Shown here in pieces: positions 28,426 to 37,692 of a stretch of 64,000 nucleotides of DNA (the stretch's first letter is position 1; the number at the start of each line of letters is the position of its first letter). The notes under the pieces were generated by a model. That model made no database searches and was not told the origin of the DNA. It saw only the letters and a program-made list of their open reading frames with translations. This DNA is from Candidatus Tepidiaquacella proteinivora (GTDB lineage: Bacteria > Bacteroidota > Ignavibacteria > Tepidaquicellales > Tepidaquicellaceae), in contig CP054675.1 of NCBI GenBank assembly GCA_013348845.1, forward strand, positions 496,001 through 560,000. The letters are read 5' to 3'. Position numbers and translations under genes: made by a program.

Positions 28426-28433
28426 TATCTTTG
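28426..28433 (+). promoter_or_regulatory. Candidate -7 box for the nucleoside phosphorylase-tatD unit
   Basis: TATCTTTG matches TAnnTTTG and lies 9 nt before the ATG at 28443, so the transcript would have a leader of only a few nt. The -33 element is weak. Confidence 0.45.
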
Positions 28434-28442
28434 TATAATTAT

Positions 28443-29150
28443 ATGAAAACAATAGGAATTATTTTAGGATCGGGTATCAATTTAAAGTCTTATGATAAAT
28501 ATGTTTATGATTTAAAACATATTAAATCCAAAGGAATACATAAAAAATCCATTAAAGAATTAATTATAGAAAATAAAAAACTAATCGTATTTCAGGGCAG
28601 AACGCACTTATATGAATCAAACAATTTTGAAGAAATTTTTTATAATGTAAACTATGCAAAGAATAATAATGTTGAACTTTTAATTATAACTAATGCAGCT
28701 GGTGCTTTAAATCCTAATTTTAAGGAATCAGACCTAATGTTAATGACTTCTCATATCAATTTTATGGGGAAATTAATCAGGGACTGGGGCTACTTTCCTT
28801 ATTACAATTCAGAATTAGTAAATAAAATATATAATAGTGCTGTAAATCAATCACTAAAAATCCGGAAAGGGGTCTATTGTGCATTGACTGGACCATGCTA
28901 TGAAACAAAAGCTGAAATTAAATTTTTACAAAAAATTGGCATAGATTCAGTTGGTATGTCAACAATACCGGAAATTTATTTATGTTCTCGGTACGGCATA
29001 AAAACATTAGGAATATCAATAATAACAAATGTAATAAAAGAACTATCTACAGAGTTGATAAATCATGATAATGTTGTAAAATCTGCATTAAGATCTTCCA
29101 GTAAATTGGAGAAATTATTAGAAATTATATTAAGAGTATATGATAGTTGA
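28443..29150 (+). CDS. Purine nucleoside phosphorylase (trimeric, PNP/MTAP family)
   Basis: This phosphorolytic enzyme splits purine nucleosides to base and ribose-1-phosphate. Seen are the phosphate loop GSGINLK, QGRTHLYE, TNAAGALNPNF, the base-binding ETKAE (conserved Glu) with SVGMSTIPE, and ITNVIKE with the Asn that marks purine nucleoside phosphorylases rather than MTA phosphorylases. Length is 235 aa, slightly short for the family. ATG at 28443 is chosen; an upstream TTG overlaps the -7 box. It overlaps tatD by 11 nt. Confidence 0.85.
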   Translation: MKTIGIILGSGINLKSYDKYVYDLKHIKSKGIHKKSIKELIIENKKLIVFQGRTHLYESNNFEEIFYNVNYAKNNNVELLIITNAAGALNPNFKESDLMLMTSHINFMGKLIRDWGYFPYYNSELVNKIYNSAVNQSLKIRKGVYCALTGPCYETKAEIKFLQKIGIDSVGMSTIPEIYLCSRYGIKTLGISIITNVIKELSTELINHDNVVKSALRSSSKLEKLLEIILRVYDS

Positions 29151-29934
29151 CACACATTCCCACCTATACTATCCAGAACTGAAATCAAATCTTGATGAGA
29201 TTTTAAAGAGAGCTCAAGATATTGGGATAGAAAAAATAATAATACCATCGGTAAACATAGAAACAATAAAAGAAATCATAGATATTTCAGATAAATATGA
29301 AATAATCTATACGGCTGTAGGGATACACCCAACAGATGTAAAAAATTCTCAGCGGAAACATATAAAATTAATAGAAGAATATTTACAACATCCCAAAGTA
29401 GTTGCAATCGGAGAAATAGGTTTAGATTTTTATTGGGATAAAAGTAATATAGATGAACAGAAATATTTCTTTGAAGAACAAATAAATATAGCAATAGAAT
29501 ATGATTTGCCAATTATTATACACACAAGAAATTCAATCGAGGATACAATAGAATTGTTAAATAAGGAAGCATATATTAAAATTAAAGGTCAGTTTCATTG
29601 CTTTAGTGGTAATAAGGAGAATTTAGAGAAGATATTATCAAATGATAACTTTTTTATATCGTTTTGCGGAAATATCACATATAAAAACTACAAAAAAACA
29701 GAAATTATAAAATCAATTCCGCCACAAAAACTTTTATTTGAAACAGACAGTCCGTTTATGACGCCAATTCCAATTAAAAACAAAATTAACGAACCCGCAA
29801 ATATAATATATACAATAATAAGATTATCAGAAATATTAAATATAGAATTTGACGCATTAGTTGAGATTGTATATAATAATTCCTATAAGTTATTCAAAAA
29901 ACTTAAAGGGGAAAATAAAAATAATATAATTTAA
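29140..29934 (+). CDS. tatD: TatD-family metal-dependent DNase
   Basis: A TIM-barrel metallohydrolase of 264 aa. Metal ligands are His6 and His8 (DTHSHLYY), Glu in GEIGLDFYW, His in IIIHTRNS, His in GQFHCFSG and Asp in FETDSPFM. TatD and its relatives are 3'-5' exonucleases active on DNA and RNA; some relatives act on D-aminoacyl-tRNA, so the physiological substrate is not fixed. It starts inside the end of the nucleoside phosphorylase gene. Confidence 0.93.
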   Translation: MIVDTHSHLYYPELKSNLDEILKRAQDIGIEKIIIPSVNIETIKEIIDISDKYEIIYTAVGIHPTDVKNSQRKHIKLIEEYLQHPKVVAIGEIGLDFYWDKSNIDEQKYFFEEQINIAIEYDLPIIIHTRNSIEDTIELLNKEAYIKIKGQFHCFSGNKENLEKILSNDNFFISFCGNITYKNYKKTEIIKSIPPQKLLFETDSPFMTPIPIKNKINEPANIIYTIIRLSEILNIEFDALVEIVYNNSYKLFKKLKGENKNNII

Positions 29935-30063
29935 ATAAGGCGGGTAATTATTAATATTTTATGCAAATTATATGTTTTATATTAATAATTACATTAAATT
30001 AATAAGTTAAATATATATATTGACAAAAGGATAAAAAATATATATATTTAAAAAAATAAAATT

Positions 30064-30504
30064 ATGAGAAAAAATTTCGCAATGCAAAAATTATATTACT
30101 CTATCAGTGAAGTTAGTAAAATCACTGATTTAGAGCAATATGTGTTAAGATACTGGGAAACAGAGTTTGAACAGCTTAAACCAGCAAAAAATCTTGCAGG
30201 AAACAGAATATATACAAATAAAGACATTAAACTAATACTTTTAATAAAGAAATTATTAAGAGATGAGAAATATACAATTGAAGGAGCAAAAAAGATTTTA
30301 AAATCTTACCTGCAAAAAGAAGATAAAAAATCCGGAATCTCATTGTATAGAGAAGGAGAAAATGTTAGTCAGGCAAATAAATCAGGAGAATTGAAATTAT
30401 TTAAGAGTGATGAAATGGAAAAAGATAATAAAAAGGATAAATTAAAAAATGATCTTAAAGAATTGAGGAATTTTCTTTCTAACTTACTTGAGGAATTAGA
30501 GTAA
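30064..30504 (+). CDS. MerR-family transcriptional regulator
   Basis: A winged-helix MerR DNA-binding domain occupies residues 8-75 (YYSISEVSKITDLEQYVLRYWETEF, with NRIYTNKDIKLILLIKKLL). The remainder is charged and coiled-coil-like, lacking a metal-binding Cys site. Total 146 aa. ATG at 30064 or 30082 (beginning MQKLYYS) are both possible. Proteins of this type are common singletons in Bacteroidota; no target is evident. The flanking DNA is extremely A+T-rich. Confidence 0.85.
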   Translation: MRKNFAMQKLYYSISEVSKITDLEQYVLRYWETEFEQLKPAKNLAGNRIYTNKDIKLILLIKKLLRDEKYTIEGAKKILKSYLQKEDKKSGISLYREGENVSQANKSGELKLFKSDEMEKDNKKDKLKNDLKELRNFLSNLLEELE

Positions 30505-30557
30505 ACATATATATAATTATAATAGTTATATAAAATATTTAATGTTATACATTAGTA

Positions 30558-32039
30558 ATGAATATTGTTATAATTGGTAGTGGCTTTGGGGGATTAGCAG
30601 TAGCATTAAGATGTTTATCAAAAGGTCATAAAGTAACAATATTTGAAAAATTAAAAATTCCGGGTGGTAAAGCTTCATGGTTTGAAAAAGATGGATATAT
30701 TTTTGATTTCGTACCATCAATAATAACTGCTCCTTGGTTATTGGAAGAATTATTTAAACTGTTCAATAAAAACACCTCCGGATATTATGAGTTAGTTAAA
30801 CTAGAGCAATTATTTAAATTATATTTCAATAACAGAAATATATTCACATATAGTGAAGAAAATATATTGAGAGAAATAAAGAAATTTAATTTAAATGATA
30901 TAAATGGATATAAACTATTTAATAAAATAACCGATAGAATATTTTTAGAAACATTCTCATTTCTTGATAACCCATTTTTAACACCTGGAAGTATTCTAAA
31001 GACATTACCAAAATATTTAAAGTTAAAAGCTTATAAACCGATTTATAAATTTGTATCAGAATTCTTTCAGAATGAATATTTAAGAATAGCATTCACTATT
31101 CAACCATTATATCTGCTGGGAGCAAATCCTTTTAGAGCTTCCTGTATTTATACTTTTCTCTATCAACTTGAAAAGAAATGGGGTGCCTGGTACGCAAAAG
31201 GTGGTACTAATACTATTATTAAAGGACTTTGTAAACTATTTCAGGAAAATGGTGGGAAAATATATTATAATTCTGAAGTAACAAAAATTTTATGTAAAAA
31301 GAAAAAAGGAAAACCTAAAGCAATAGGTATCAAAATTAATAACAAAGAGAAAATTGAAGCAGATGTTGTTATTTGTAATTCAGATATATCTTATACATAC
31401 AGGAATTTAATAAATAAAGAATACAGAAAAAAATATTCTGATTTAAAAATAAATTCTTTTAAATACGGTAATTCTTTTTTTATAATCTATTTAGGATTAA
31501 AGAGAAAATACGATAATATTCCACAGCATGCAATAATATTTAATAGATTATACCATCAATTTTTTGAAGATGTTTTTATTCATTACAAAGTTCCGGAAGA
31601 ATTTATTTTATATATACACAGACCTACCGCTATTGGTGAAACAGTAGCACCGCCTAATAAAGATTGTATGTATATTTTATCTCCTGTTCCAAATCTCAAA
31701 AGTCAAACTGACTGGAGTAATTTTGGTGAGAGATATAAAAATCTGATTTTAGAATTTCTTGAATATTCATATATGCCAGAATTGAGAGAAAATATAGAAA
31801 CCGAATTCTTTATCACACCGGAAGATTTTAAAGATAAACATAATTCATTTTTAGGAAGTGCATTTTTATATGAGTGTACATTGTTTAAATCAATTTATTT
31901 TCGCCCGCATAATAAAAGTGAAGATATTGAAAATTTATATTTTGTTGGCGCTGGTACACATCCAGGAGCTGGCATTCCTATGGTGATTAGTTCTGCAAAA
32001 ATAGTTGATAGATTGATAGAGAAAGATTTCAAAAAATAA
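30558..32039 (+). CDS. CrtI-like phytoene desaturase family oxidoreductase
   Basis: FAD-dependent amine-oxidase-fold protein of 493 aa. The dinucleotide site is IIGSGFGGLAVALR near the N-terminus, followed by GGKASWFEKDGYIFDFVPS. The C-terminal FAD motif reads YFVGAGTHPGAGIPMVISSAKI. These are typical of carotenoid desaturases (CrtI, CrtN, CrtD) and related saturases. No phytoene synthase or cyclase is nearby, so the substrate is open. A paralogue lies at 58773-60266. It begins about 50 nt after the MerR gene. Confidence 0.85.
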   Translation: MNIVIIGSGFGGLAVALRCLSKGHKVTIFEKLKIPGGKASWFEKDGYIFDFVPSIITAPWLLEELFKLFNKNTSGYYELVKLEQLFKLYFNNRNIFTYSEENILREIKKFNLNDINGYKLFNKITDRIFLETFSFLDNPFLTPGSILKTLPKYLKLKAYKPIYKFVSEFFQNEYLRIAFTIQPLYLLGANPFRASCIYTFLYQLEKKWGAWYAKGGTNTIIKGLCKLFQENGGKIYYNSEVTKILCKKKKGKPKAIGIKINNKEKIEADVVICNSDISYTYRNLINKEYRKKYSDLKINSFKYGNSFFIIYLGLKRKYDNIPQHAIIFNRLYHQFFEDVFIHYKVPEEFILYIHRPTAIGETVAPPNKDCMYILSPVPNLKSQTDWSNFGERYKNLILEFLEYSYMPELRENIETEFFITPEDFKDKHNSFLGSAFLYECTLFKSIYFRPHNKSEDIENLYFVGAGTHPGAGIPMVISSAKIVDRLIEKDFKK

Positions 32040-32050
32040 ATTTAAAGTTA

Positions 32051-32755
32051 TTGAATATTAATTTTAAAGAAATATTTACCCCATTTGTTGATTTCATTTT
32101 TCCAAAGATATGTATTGTTACAGGAGAAAGAATAAAAGATACAAATTCAAATAATTTTGTCAAAGATGAAGTAATAAACAATTTAGAGAAAACTACATTA
32201 TTTGATATCAGTAAACTGAAAGAAAAAACAAAAAAAAATAATTGTTTTAGTTTATACAAATACAGAGAAAACTCAGACATCCAGATTATTATACATCATA
32301 TTAAATATAACGGATTTAAAAATTTAGGTATTTATATTGGTGAATTAATAGCAAAAGAATTGACTGAAGCAAATACTGATTTACAAAATTATGATTTGAT
32401 TATACCGATTCCTCTGCATAAAAGTAAATTAAGAGAACGTGGCTATAATCAGAGTGATTACATTTCTAAGGGCATAAATAAGCATTTAAAAATTAATTTT
32501 AATAATTATAGTTTTATCAGAAAGAAAAACACTAAATCACAAACAAAATTAACAATTGAAGAAAGATATAAAAATATGAAAGATGCTTTTATGGTAATCC
32601 CTGATTATAGAAAATTAATAAAAGATAAAAAGATTATTTTGGTAGATGATGTAATAACAACCGGTGCGACAATAAGTGAAGCATGTAAAACATTATATAA
32701 AGCACACGCATCAGAGATTTTTATTATAAGTGCAGCATTTACAGTTTTTGATTAG
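32051..32755 (+). CDS. ComF-family amidophosphoribosyltransferase-like protein
   Basis: The C-terminal half has the phosphoribosyltransferase fold with the PRPP-binding motif ILVDDVITTGAT at about residues 198-210 and PIPLHKSKLRERGYNQS, which is specific to ComF. The N-terminal zinc-binding Cys pairs common in ComF are missing (only ICIVTGER remains in the usual place). ComF helps take up DNA in competent bacteria, but relatives occur widely in non-competent ones. Start is TTG at 32051. Its stop overlaps that of the convergent lytic transglycosylase gene. Confidence 0.85.
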   Translation: MNINFKEIFTPFVDFIFPKICIVTGERIKDTNSNNFVKDEVINNLEKTTLFDISKLKEKTKKNNCFSLYKYRENSDIQIIIHHIKYNGFKNLGIYIGELIAKELTEANTDLQNYDLIIPIPLHKSKLRERGYNQSDYISKGINKHLKINFNNYSFIRKKNTKSQTKLTIEERYKNMKDAFMVIPDYRKLIKDKKIILVDDVITTGATISEACKTLYKAHASEIFIISAAFTVFD

Positions 32756-33738
32756 TGTTTCTTTTTCTTCTGTTTCCCCTTTTGTTTCTCTTTGGTCTGT
32801 TTTTCCTTTAAATTACTCTGGAAAATATCTTTATATCTTTCATAATAATAGTAAACATATTCAACGTACAAATAAGGTTCTCTCCAGTTATTTAAATATT
32901 GAGACCTTTGTCTTCCCATAATTTTAAATGCATTTCTATAAACAGTATCATATTTTGCTGCAAGAAATGGCAGATATTCTTTAACTTCATTCCATTTCTT
33001 ATAATTCTTTTCTTCATACGCAGCCAAAGTCATTACATCTACTACCCTGCCAAAACCTGCGTTATAAGCAGCAAGAGCAAATTTATACTTATCTTCACCA
33101 ACGCTCTCAAACGAATTTACCAAAGTTGCAAAATAATATATTCCAGCAATTAAATTATTCTTTGCTGATTTAAAATCTTCAAGGTTTAATTGATTCTGCA
33201 AACCGAGACCAGTTCTTGGCATAAGTTGCATAAGTCCATATGCTCCGGCTCTTGAAACTGCATTTGAATCAAAATATGATTCCTGATGAATTATTGCTAA
33301 AATTAATCGCCAATCGAGTTTATATTCATTACAATACTCAATAATTATATCACCAAAATTCTTTATAATTCCTTCAATATTACCTTTGGAAAATCTTACT
33401 TTAATCTTAGGAAATTTAATTTTTCCACTCTCATCAATTTCAAAATCTTCTTCAAAACTAACATATTTGTTTTTATTTAGATTTAAATAAAATATATCAA
33501 AAATTTTATTCCAATTTACAATAAGGTTTTGAAGGTAGCTTTTTAAATTTAAATCGTTAACTTTAAATTCTTCATACTTTAATATAGTATTCTGAGATTT
33601 AAGAATTTCATTTATTTTATTACTATCTTTTATATTATCATTGTGATTACTATTCTCAAACAACATTAAAACAATAGTTAGTAATATTAAAACTGAAGGT
33701 AATATTATGTAATATTTTTTATACAATTTCTTCATCAT
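32752..33738 (-). CDS. Lytic transglycosylase (SLT domain), membrane-anchored
   Basis: Start is placed at the ATG at 33738 (MMKKLYKK), giving a signal anchor; ATG at 33759 and TTG at 33771 are upstream alternatives. The SLT domain follows (about residues 140-270) with catalytic Glu153 in IHQESYFDSNAVS, then AYGLMQLMPRTG and AAYNAGFGRV. It cleaves peptidoglycan glycan strands with formation of anhydro-muramic ends. The C-terminus is lysine-rich (KQKGKQKKKKH). It is a single-gene unit, divergent from the AbgT transporter gene. Confidence 0.9.
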   Translation of the reverse strand: MMKKLYKKYYIILPSVLILLTIVLMLFENSNHNDNIKDSNKINEILKSQNTILKYEEFKVNDLNLKSYLQNLIVNWNKIFDIFYLNLNKNKYVSFEEDFEIDESGKIKFPKIKVRFSKGNIEGIIKNFGDIIIEYCNEYKLDWRLILAIIHQESYFDSNAVSRAGAYGLMQLMPRTGLGLQNQLNLEDFKSAKNNLIAGIYYFATLVNSFESVGEDKYKFALAAYNAGFGRVVDVMTLAAYEEKNYKKWNEVKEYLPFLAAKYDTVYRNAFKIMGRQRSQYLNNWREPYLYVEYVYYYYERYKDIFQSNLKEKQTKEKQKGKQKKKKH

Positions 33739-33956
33739 TAATAAAATCCACCGATTCATAAAAAAAATCAATTCAAAAATCTATATTTTAAAATATATTA
33801 GGATAAATTAACCTGAGTCATAAATGATTTTTCAAAATTATTATAAAACGCGATTCAAAAAATAAAATTTATTAAAAAGACTTTGAAATAGTGAAGCGTA
33901 TTTTAAATAAATCAAAAAAATTATATCTTTAAAAATTAAATTCATTTGAAAATTAT

Positions 33957-35501
33957 ATGCAAAAGTCGAAAGCTATAAATAGAAATTTATTTACACGATT
34001 TCTCGATAAAGTAGAATACATTGGTAATAAATTACCACACCCGGCTATTTTATTTCTTATACTTGCTGTAATTGTTGTATTTATTTCCTCTATAGCACAT
34101 TATTTCGATTATACTGCAATTCACCCAGTAAGTAATGAAGTTATTCATCCAAAAAATTTACTAAGCTCAGATGGAATCAGATGGATATATACAAATATTG
34201 TAAAAAATTTTGTAAACTTTCCACCACTTGGGCTTGTATTAGCTGTTATGATTGGACTTGGGGTAGCAGAGGGCTCAGGCTTATTTACTGTATTGATAAG
34301 AGCGCTTGTTTTAAACACTCCTAAAAGATTAATAACTGCTTCACTTGTCTTTGCCGGAATTTTATCCCATTTAGCTTCAGAAGCAGGATATGTTATTTTA
34401 ATACCACTCGGAGCGATAATTTTTCATTCACTCGGACGACATCCAATGGCTGGCCTTGCGGCTGCATTTGCTGGTGTAAGTGGTGGTTTTGGTGCAAACT
34501 TTTTAATTGGTTCAGTTGATCCAATTCTTGCCGGACTTTCAACTACATCTGCCCAGATAATTGTTCCTGATATGGTAATTAACCCAGCTGTCAATTTCTA
34601 TTTTATGTTTCTTTCAGCAATTGTTATCGTAATTCTCGGAACAATTGTAACTGAAAAAATAGTGGAGCCCCGTCTTGGTTCATACGAAGGTCCGGCAGAA
34701 AAATTACAAATAGAACAACTAACAACCACAGAAAAAAAAGGACTAAAATGGGCAGGTCTATCAATGATATTTGTTGTTATTCTGCTCGCATTAACTGTCA
34801 TACCCGAAAATGGTATTTTTAGAAATCCTGAAAATAAATCTATTCTTCACTCCCCTTTCTTTGATGGTATTATTATTGGGATTTTAATTTTCTTTCTTGT
34901 CCCCGGTCTTGTTTTTGGAATTATTGTGAAAACTATCAGAAATGATAAAGATTTTGTGAAACATATTACAAAATCGATGAGCAGTCTCGCAGGCTATATT
35001 GTTCTCGTTTTCTTTGCAGCACAATTTGTTTATTTCTTCAATTATAGTAATCTCGGTATTATAGTAGCAGTTAAAGGTGCAATCGGACTTAAGAGTATTG
35101 GCCTAACAGGAATTCCACTGATAGTAGCGTTTGTTATCCTATCTGCATTTATCAACATGTTTATGGGTAGTGCTTCGGCTAAATGGGCTATTATGGCTCC
35201 TGTCTTTATTCCTATGTTTATGTTAATTGGTTATCATCCTGCTTTAACCCAAGCAGCATTCAGAATTGGAGATTCTGTTACTAATCTAATAACACCTATG
35301 ATGAGTTATTTTGCACTTATCGTAACTTATGCACAAAAGTACAGTGAGAAATATGGTATCGGCACAATAATCTCCACTATGCTGCCATATACCATAATTT
35401 TCACGATTGTATGGATAATTTTACTTATCTTATGGATTCTGCTTGGTATCCCACTTGGTCCAGATGGTCCTCTTTACTTTGAAAATCCGCATGAGAATTA
35501 A
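33957..35501 (+). CDS. AbgT-family transporter
   Basis: A polytopic inner-membrane protein of 514 aa with the AbgT/MtrF pattern: N-terminal LDKVEYIGNKLPHPAILF, EGSGLFTVLIRAL, and repeated re-entrant elements GVSGGFGANFLIGSVDP and NMFMGSASAKWAIMAPVFIPM, ending in GPDGPLYF. Family members take up p-aminobenzoyl-glutamate or export sulfonamides. The substrate cannot be read from the sequence. The gene is on its own, with 171 nt before the sigma factor gene. Confidence 0.93.
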   Translation: MQKSKAINRNLFTRFLDKVEYIGNKLPHPAILFLILAVIVVFISSIAHYFDYTAIHPVSNEVIHPKNLLSSDGIRWIYTNIVKNFVNFPPLGLVLAVMIGLGVAEGSGLFTVLIRALVLNTPKRLITASLVFAGILSHLASEAGYVILIPLGAIIFHSLGRHPMAGLAAAFAGVSGGFGANFLIGSVDPILAGLSTTSAQIIVPDMVINPAVNFYFMFLSAIVIVILGTIVTEKIVEPRLGSYEGPAEKLQIEQLTTTEKKGLKWAGLSMIFVVILLALTVIPENGIFRNPENKSILHSPFFDGIIIGILIFFLVPGLVFGIIVKTIRNDKDFVKHITKSMSSLAGYIVLVFFAAQFVYFFNYSNLGIIVAVKGAIGLKSIGLTGIPLIVAFVILSAFINMFMGSASAKWAIMAPVFIPMFMLIGYHPALTQAAFRIGDSVTNLITPMMSYFALIVTYAQKYSEKYGIGTIISTMLPYTIIFTIVWIILLILWILLGIPLGPDGPLYFENPHEN

Positions 35502-35672
35502 TTTACTGTGTAACTTTTCAAAAAGATATATATCTTAAATTTTTATTCTTTTTGATAACTAATTTATAAATATAAATTAACTACATTTAGAATATTTATG
35601 AATATTTCTATATCATTAATTATAGAGCATTAAACCTATAGAAAAAATAAATTGTCTAAAATTTGAAATTAA

Positions 35673-36251
35673 ATGAATGATGTATCCAAAAAACTTGTGA
35701 AAGATGAAGATTTAGAATTAATCGAAAAATTCAAATCTGGCGACAGAAAATCTTTTAATTTATTAGTTTTAAAATATCAAAAAATGGTTTATAATGTAAG
35801 CCGTAAAATATTGATTAATCATGATGATGCAGATGAAATTACTCAAAATGTATTTATTAATTTATATAAAAAAATTAATCAATTCAGAGGCGAATCAAAA
35901 TTGTCAACATATCTTTACAGGATTTCAGTTAATTTAAGTTTGAATTATTTATACAATAAAAATAAAAATCTAAAAAAAATAAATGATGGAGTAGATGTTG
36001 AAGAATACTCAGATAATAATAATGCATTAAAAAGAATTGAATTTGATGAAGAAACGAACATTATCCGAAAATCAATAGAGAGTTTACCCCCACAACAGAG
36101 AGCTGTATTTATATTGAGATTTTATGAAAATTTGAGTTATGAAGAGATATCCGAAATTTTAGGTACTTCAATAGGAGGATTGAAGGCAAACTACTTTCAT
36201 GCAATAAAAAACTTAAAATCATTTTATAAATTAAATAATATAAAAGATTAG
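35673..36251 (+). CDS. ECF-type RNA polymerase sigma factor
   Basis: Region 2 is at about residues 24-92 (FNLLVLKYQKMVYNV, DEITQNVFINLYKKI, FRGESKLSTYLYRISVNL) and region 4 at about 133-185 (LPPQQRAVFILRFYENLSYEEISEILG). No sigma 1.1 or region 3 is present, so it is group 4. At 192 aa the size is normal. The next gene, 4 nt later, encodes a single-pass membrane protein suited to be its anti-sigma factor, and the third gene encodes a Spy-like periplasmic protein. Confidence 0.93.
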   Translation: MNDVSKKLVKDEDLELIEKFKSGDRKSFNLLVLKYQKMVYNVSRKILINHDDADEITQNVFINLYKKINQFRGESKLSTYLYRISVNLSLNYLYNKNKNLKKINDGVDVEEYSDNNNALKRIEFDEETNIIRKSIESLPPQQRAVFILRFYENLSYEEISEILGTSIGGLKANYFHAIKNLKSFYKLNNIKD

Positions 36252-36255
36252 AACA

Positions 36256-36918
36256 ATGTCAGGAGAGCTGAAATATTTAAATGAATTACCTGATTATATA
36301 AAAGGCAATATTAAGGATACGAAGTTAAAGAAAGAAATCGAAAAAGAATTAAAAGTTAATGATGAATTGAATAATGAATATTTAAAATTAAAGTTGATTT
36401 TTTCAAAATTGGAAAATACAGAAATATTTAATGCGCCTGATAATTATTTCAATAATTTTTTACCAAAATTAAATGAAAGATTAGATAATCGTTTATTTAT
36501 TAGATTAAGAAAAATAATTTTCAATTGGAAATTTGCAATTTCTTTAGCGGTAATTGCATTAGTATTCATTTTATATAAACCAATTGCCAACTACTTCGTA
36601 AAAGAAGAAATAATGGTAAAACTTAGTGATTCGACCTTTATATCAAGTAATGATTTATTTTTAGATACAACAATTAATAAAACTGAAACGAAAACAGAGG
36701 AGTTTGACCAGGGAATAAAAATTAAACAAACATATAAATATCCTTCAAACGAAACGAAATTTATTGAAACTAATAATGGAAACGGAGTTATTGAATTTTT
36801 TGAAGACGATGAAATTGAAATATATCAGGAATATTTTGATATTGAAGAAGAATTCGAAAAATTACCTCCGGAAGAACAAAAATTATTTTTAGAAAATTTT
36901 GAAAAAATTAAAATATAA
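36256..36918 (+). CDS. Putative membrane-bound anti-sigma factor
   Basis: A 220-aa protein with an N-terminal cytoplasmic helical region of about 88 residues, one membrane helix (about residues 91-108, KFAISLAVIALVFILYKP) and an acidic C-terminal region rich in Glu/Asp. No zinc anti-sigma HxxxCxxC motif is visible. Family not recognised by sequence; the role is inferred from topology and from lying 4 nt after the sigma factor gene. The next gene begins 4 nt after its stop. Confidence 0.6.
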   Translation: MSGELKYLNELPDYIKGNIKDTKLKKEIEKELKVNDELNNEYLKLKLIFSKLENTEIFNAPDNYFNNFLPKLNERLDNRLFIRLRKIIFNWKFAISLAVIALVFILYKPIANYFVKEEIMVKLSDSTFISSNDLFLDTTINKTETKTEEFDQGIKIKQTYKYPSNETKFIETNNGNGVIEFFEDDEIEIYQEYFDIEEEFEKLPPEEQKLFLENFEKIKI

Positions 36919-36922
36919 AAAA

Positions 36923-37381
36923 ATGAGAACAACAAAACTTGCAATTACAATTGTCGTTTTGCTTTTTACAACATCACTATGTTTGGCACAAATTGACACA
37001 TCAGGAAAGACAGCAAAATTTCGTTCTGCAATTAAGAAGAAATTAGTAGAACAAGTAGGTTTGAGTGAACAAACAGCAGATAAATTTTTAGACATATCAA
37101 CAGAACATCGTCAGAAAATGAAGGACATAGCGCAAAAAAGGAAGCAATTAATGGAATATATTGAAAAAAATCCGGAAGCATCAGATATCGGGAAAAAACT
37201 TGATGAACTATTCTCCCTTGATGATGAAGCTTATAAGAACCGAAAAAATTATATTGAATCCATTAAAGCAATTTTAACCCCAGAACAGATTGCTAAAACG
37301 ATGATACTAAGAAAAGAGACCCGAAAAGTAATTAAAGAGAAAATGAAAGATAAAAAAGAGAAAAAGAAGAAAAATGATTAA
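36923..37381 (+). CDS. Spy/CpxP-like periplasmic protein
   Basis: Starting at the ATG at 36923 (MRTTKLAI) there is a signal peptide ending CLAQ, then an all-helical, charged protein of about 130 residues with a Spy-like pattern: helices around VEQVGLSEQTADKFLDIS, a middle QKMKDIAQKRKQLMEYI, and ILTPEQIAKTMILRKE corresponding to the LTPEQ motif. The C-terminus is lysine-rich. Spy/CpxP proteins are chaperone-like sensors induced by envelope or metal stress. With the sigma factor and membrane protein upstream it forms a three-gene stress module. Confidence 0.7.
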   Translation: MRTTKLAITIVVLLFTTSLCLAQIDTSGKTAKFRSAIKKKLVEQVGLSEQTADKFLDISTEHRQKMKDIAQKRKQLMEYIEKNPEASDIGKKLDELFSLDDEAYKNRKNYIESIKAILTPEQIAKTMILRKETRKVIKEKMKDKKEKKKKND

Positions 37382-37411
37382 CTTAATTTTTTAAAAAAGA
37401 ATATCACTATT

Positions 37412-37446
37412 AAAAGGGCTGTAATTATACAGCCCTTTATTTTTTG
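37412..37446 (+). terminator. Intrinsic terminator after the sigma factor module
   Basis: AAAGGGCTGTA pairs with TACAGCCCTTT around ATTA, followed by ATTTTTT. This is a strong terminator ending the sigma/anti-sigma/Spy-like unit. Confidence 0.92.
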
Positions 37447-37692
37447 GTTTAATTTTACAGAATACCTTCGGTTTGTTTCTAACATATAAAATTTCTCTCC
37501 TTTAATAATATTAACTTAATGCTGCTAAATTACAATAAATCAATAAATTAATCTTATCTGCGTTTAGTTGGTGTTATAAGTGCATTTTTTTATTTTTTAA
37601 ATAAATTATATAAAATAGTTGCTTAAAAAATCAATCTCTTATCATTGATATTTAAGAAACAAATTTATATTTTAACAATTTATTTTTTGCTT
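37447..37692. other. Non-coding stretch before ileS
   Basis: Together with the terminator this makes an approximately 310-nt gap. It is very A+T-rich. I see no T-box, small ORF or repeat. TATTTTTTG at about 37680 is one base too long for the TAnnTTTG box, so the ileS promoter is not pinned down. Confidence 0.5.

Noticed and set aside
30000-30063. TATATA-rich tract as a replication origin or repeat
   Set aside because: Simple A/T runs are common in this genome; there are no DnaA-box-like sites or ordered repeats.
37447-37692. T-box leader for ileS
   Set aside because: No AGGGUGGNACCGCG-like T-box element, specifier hairpin or following antiterminator is visible.
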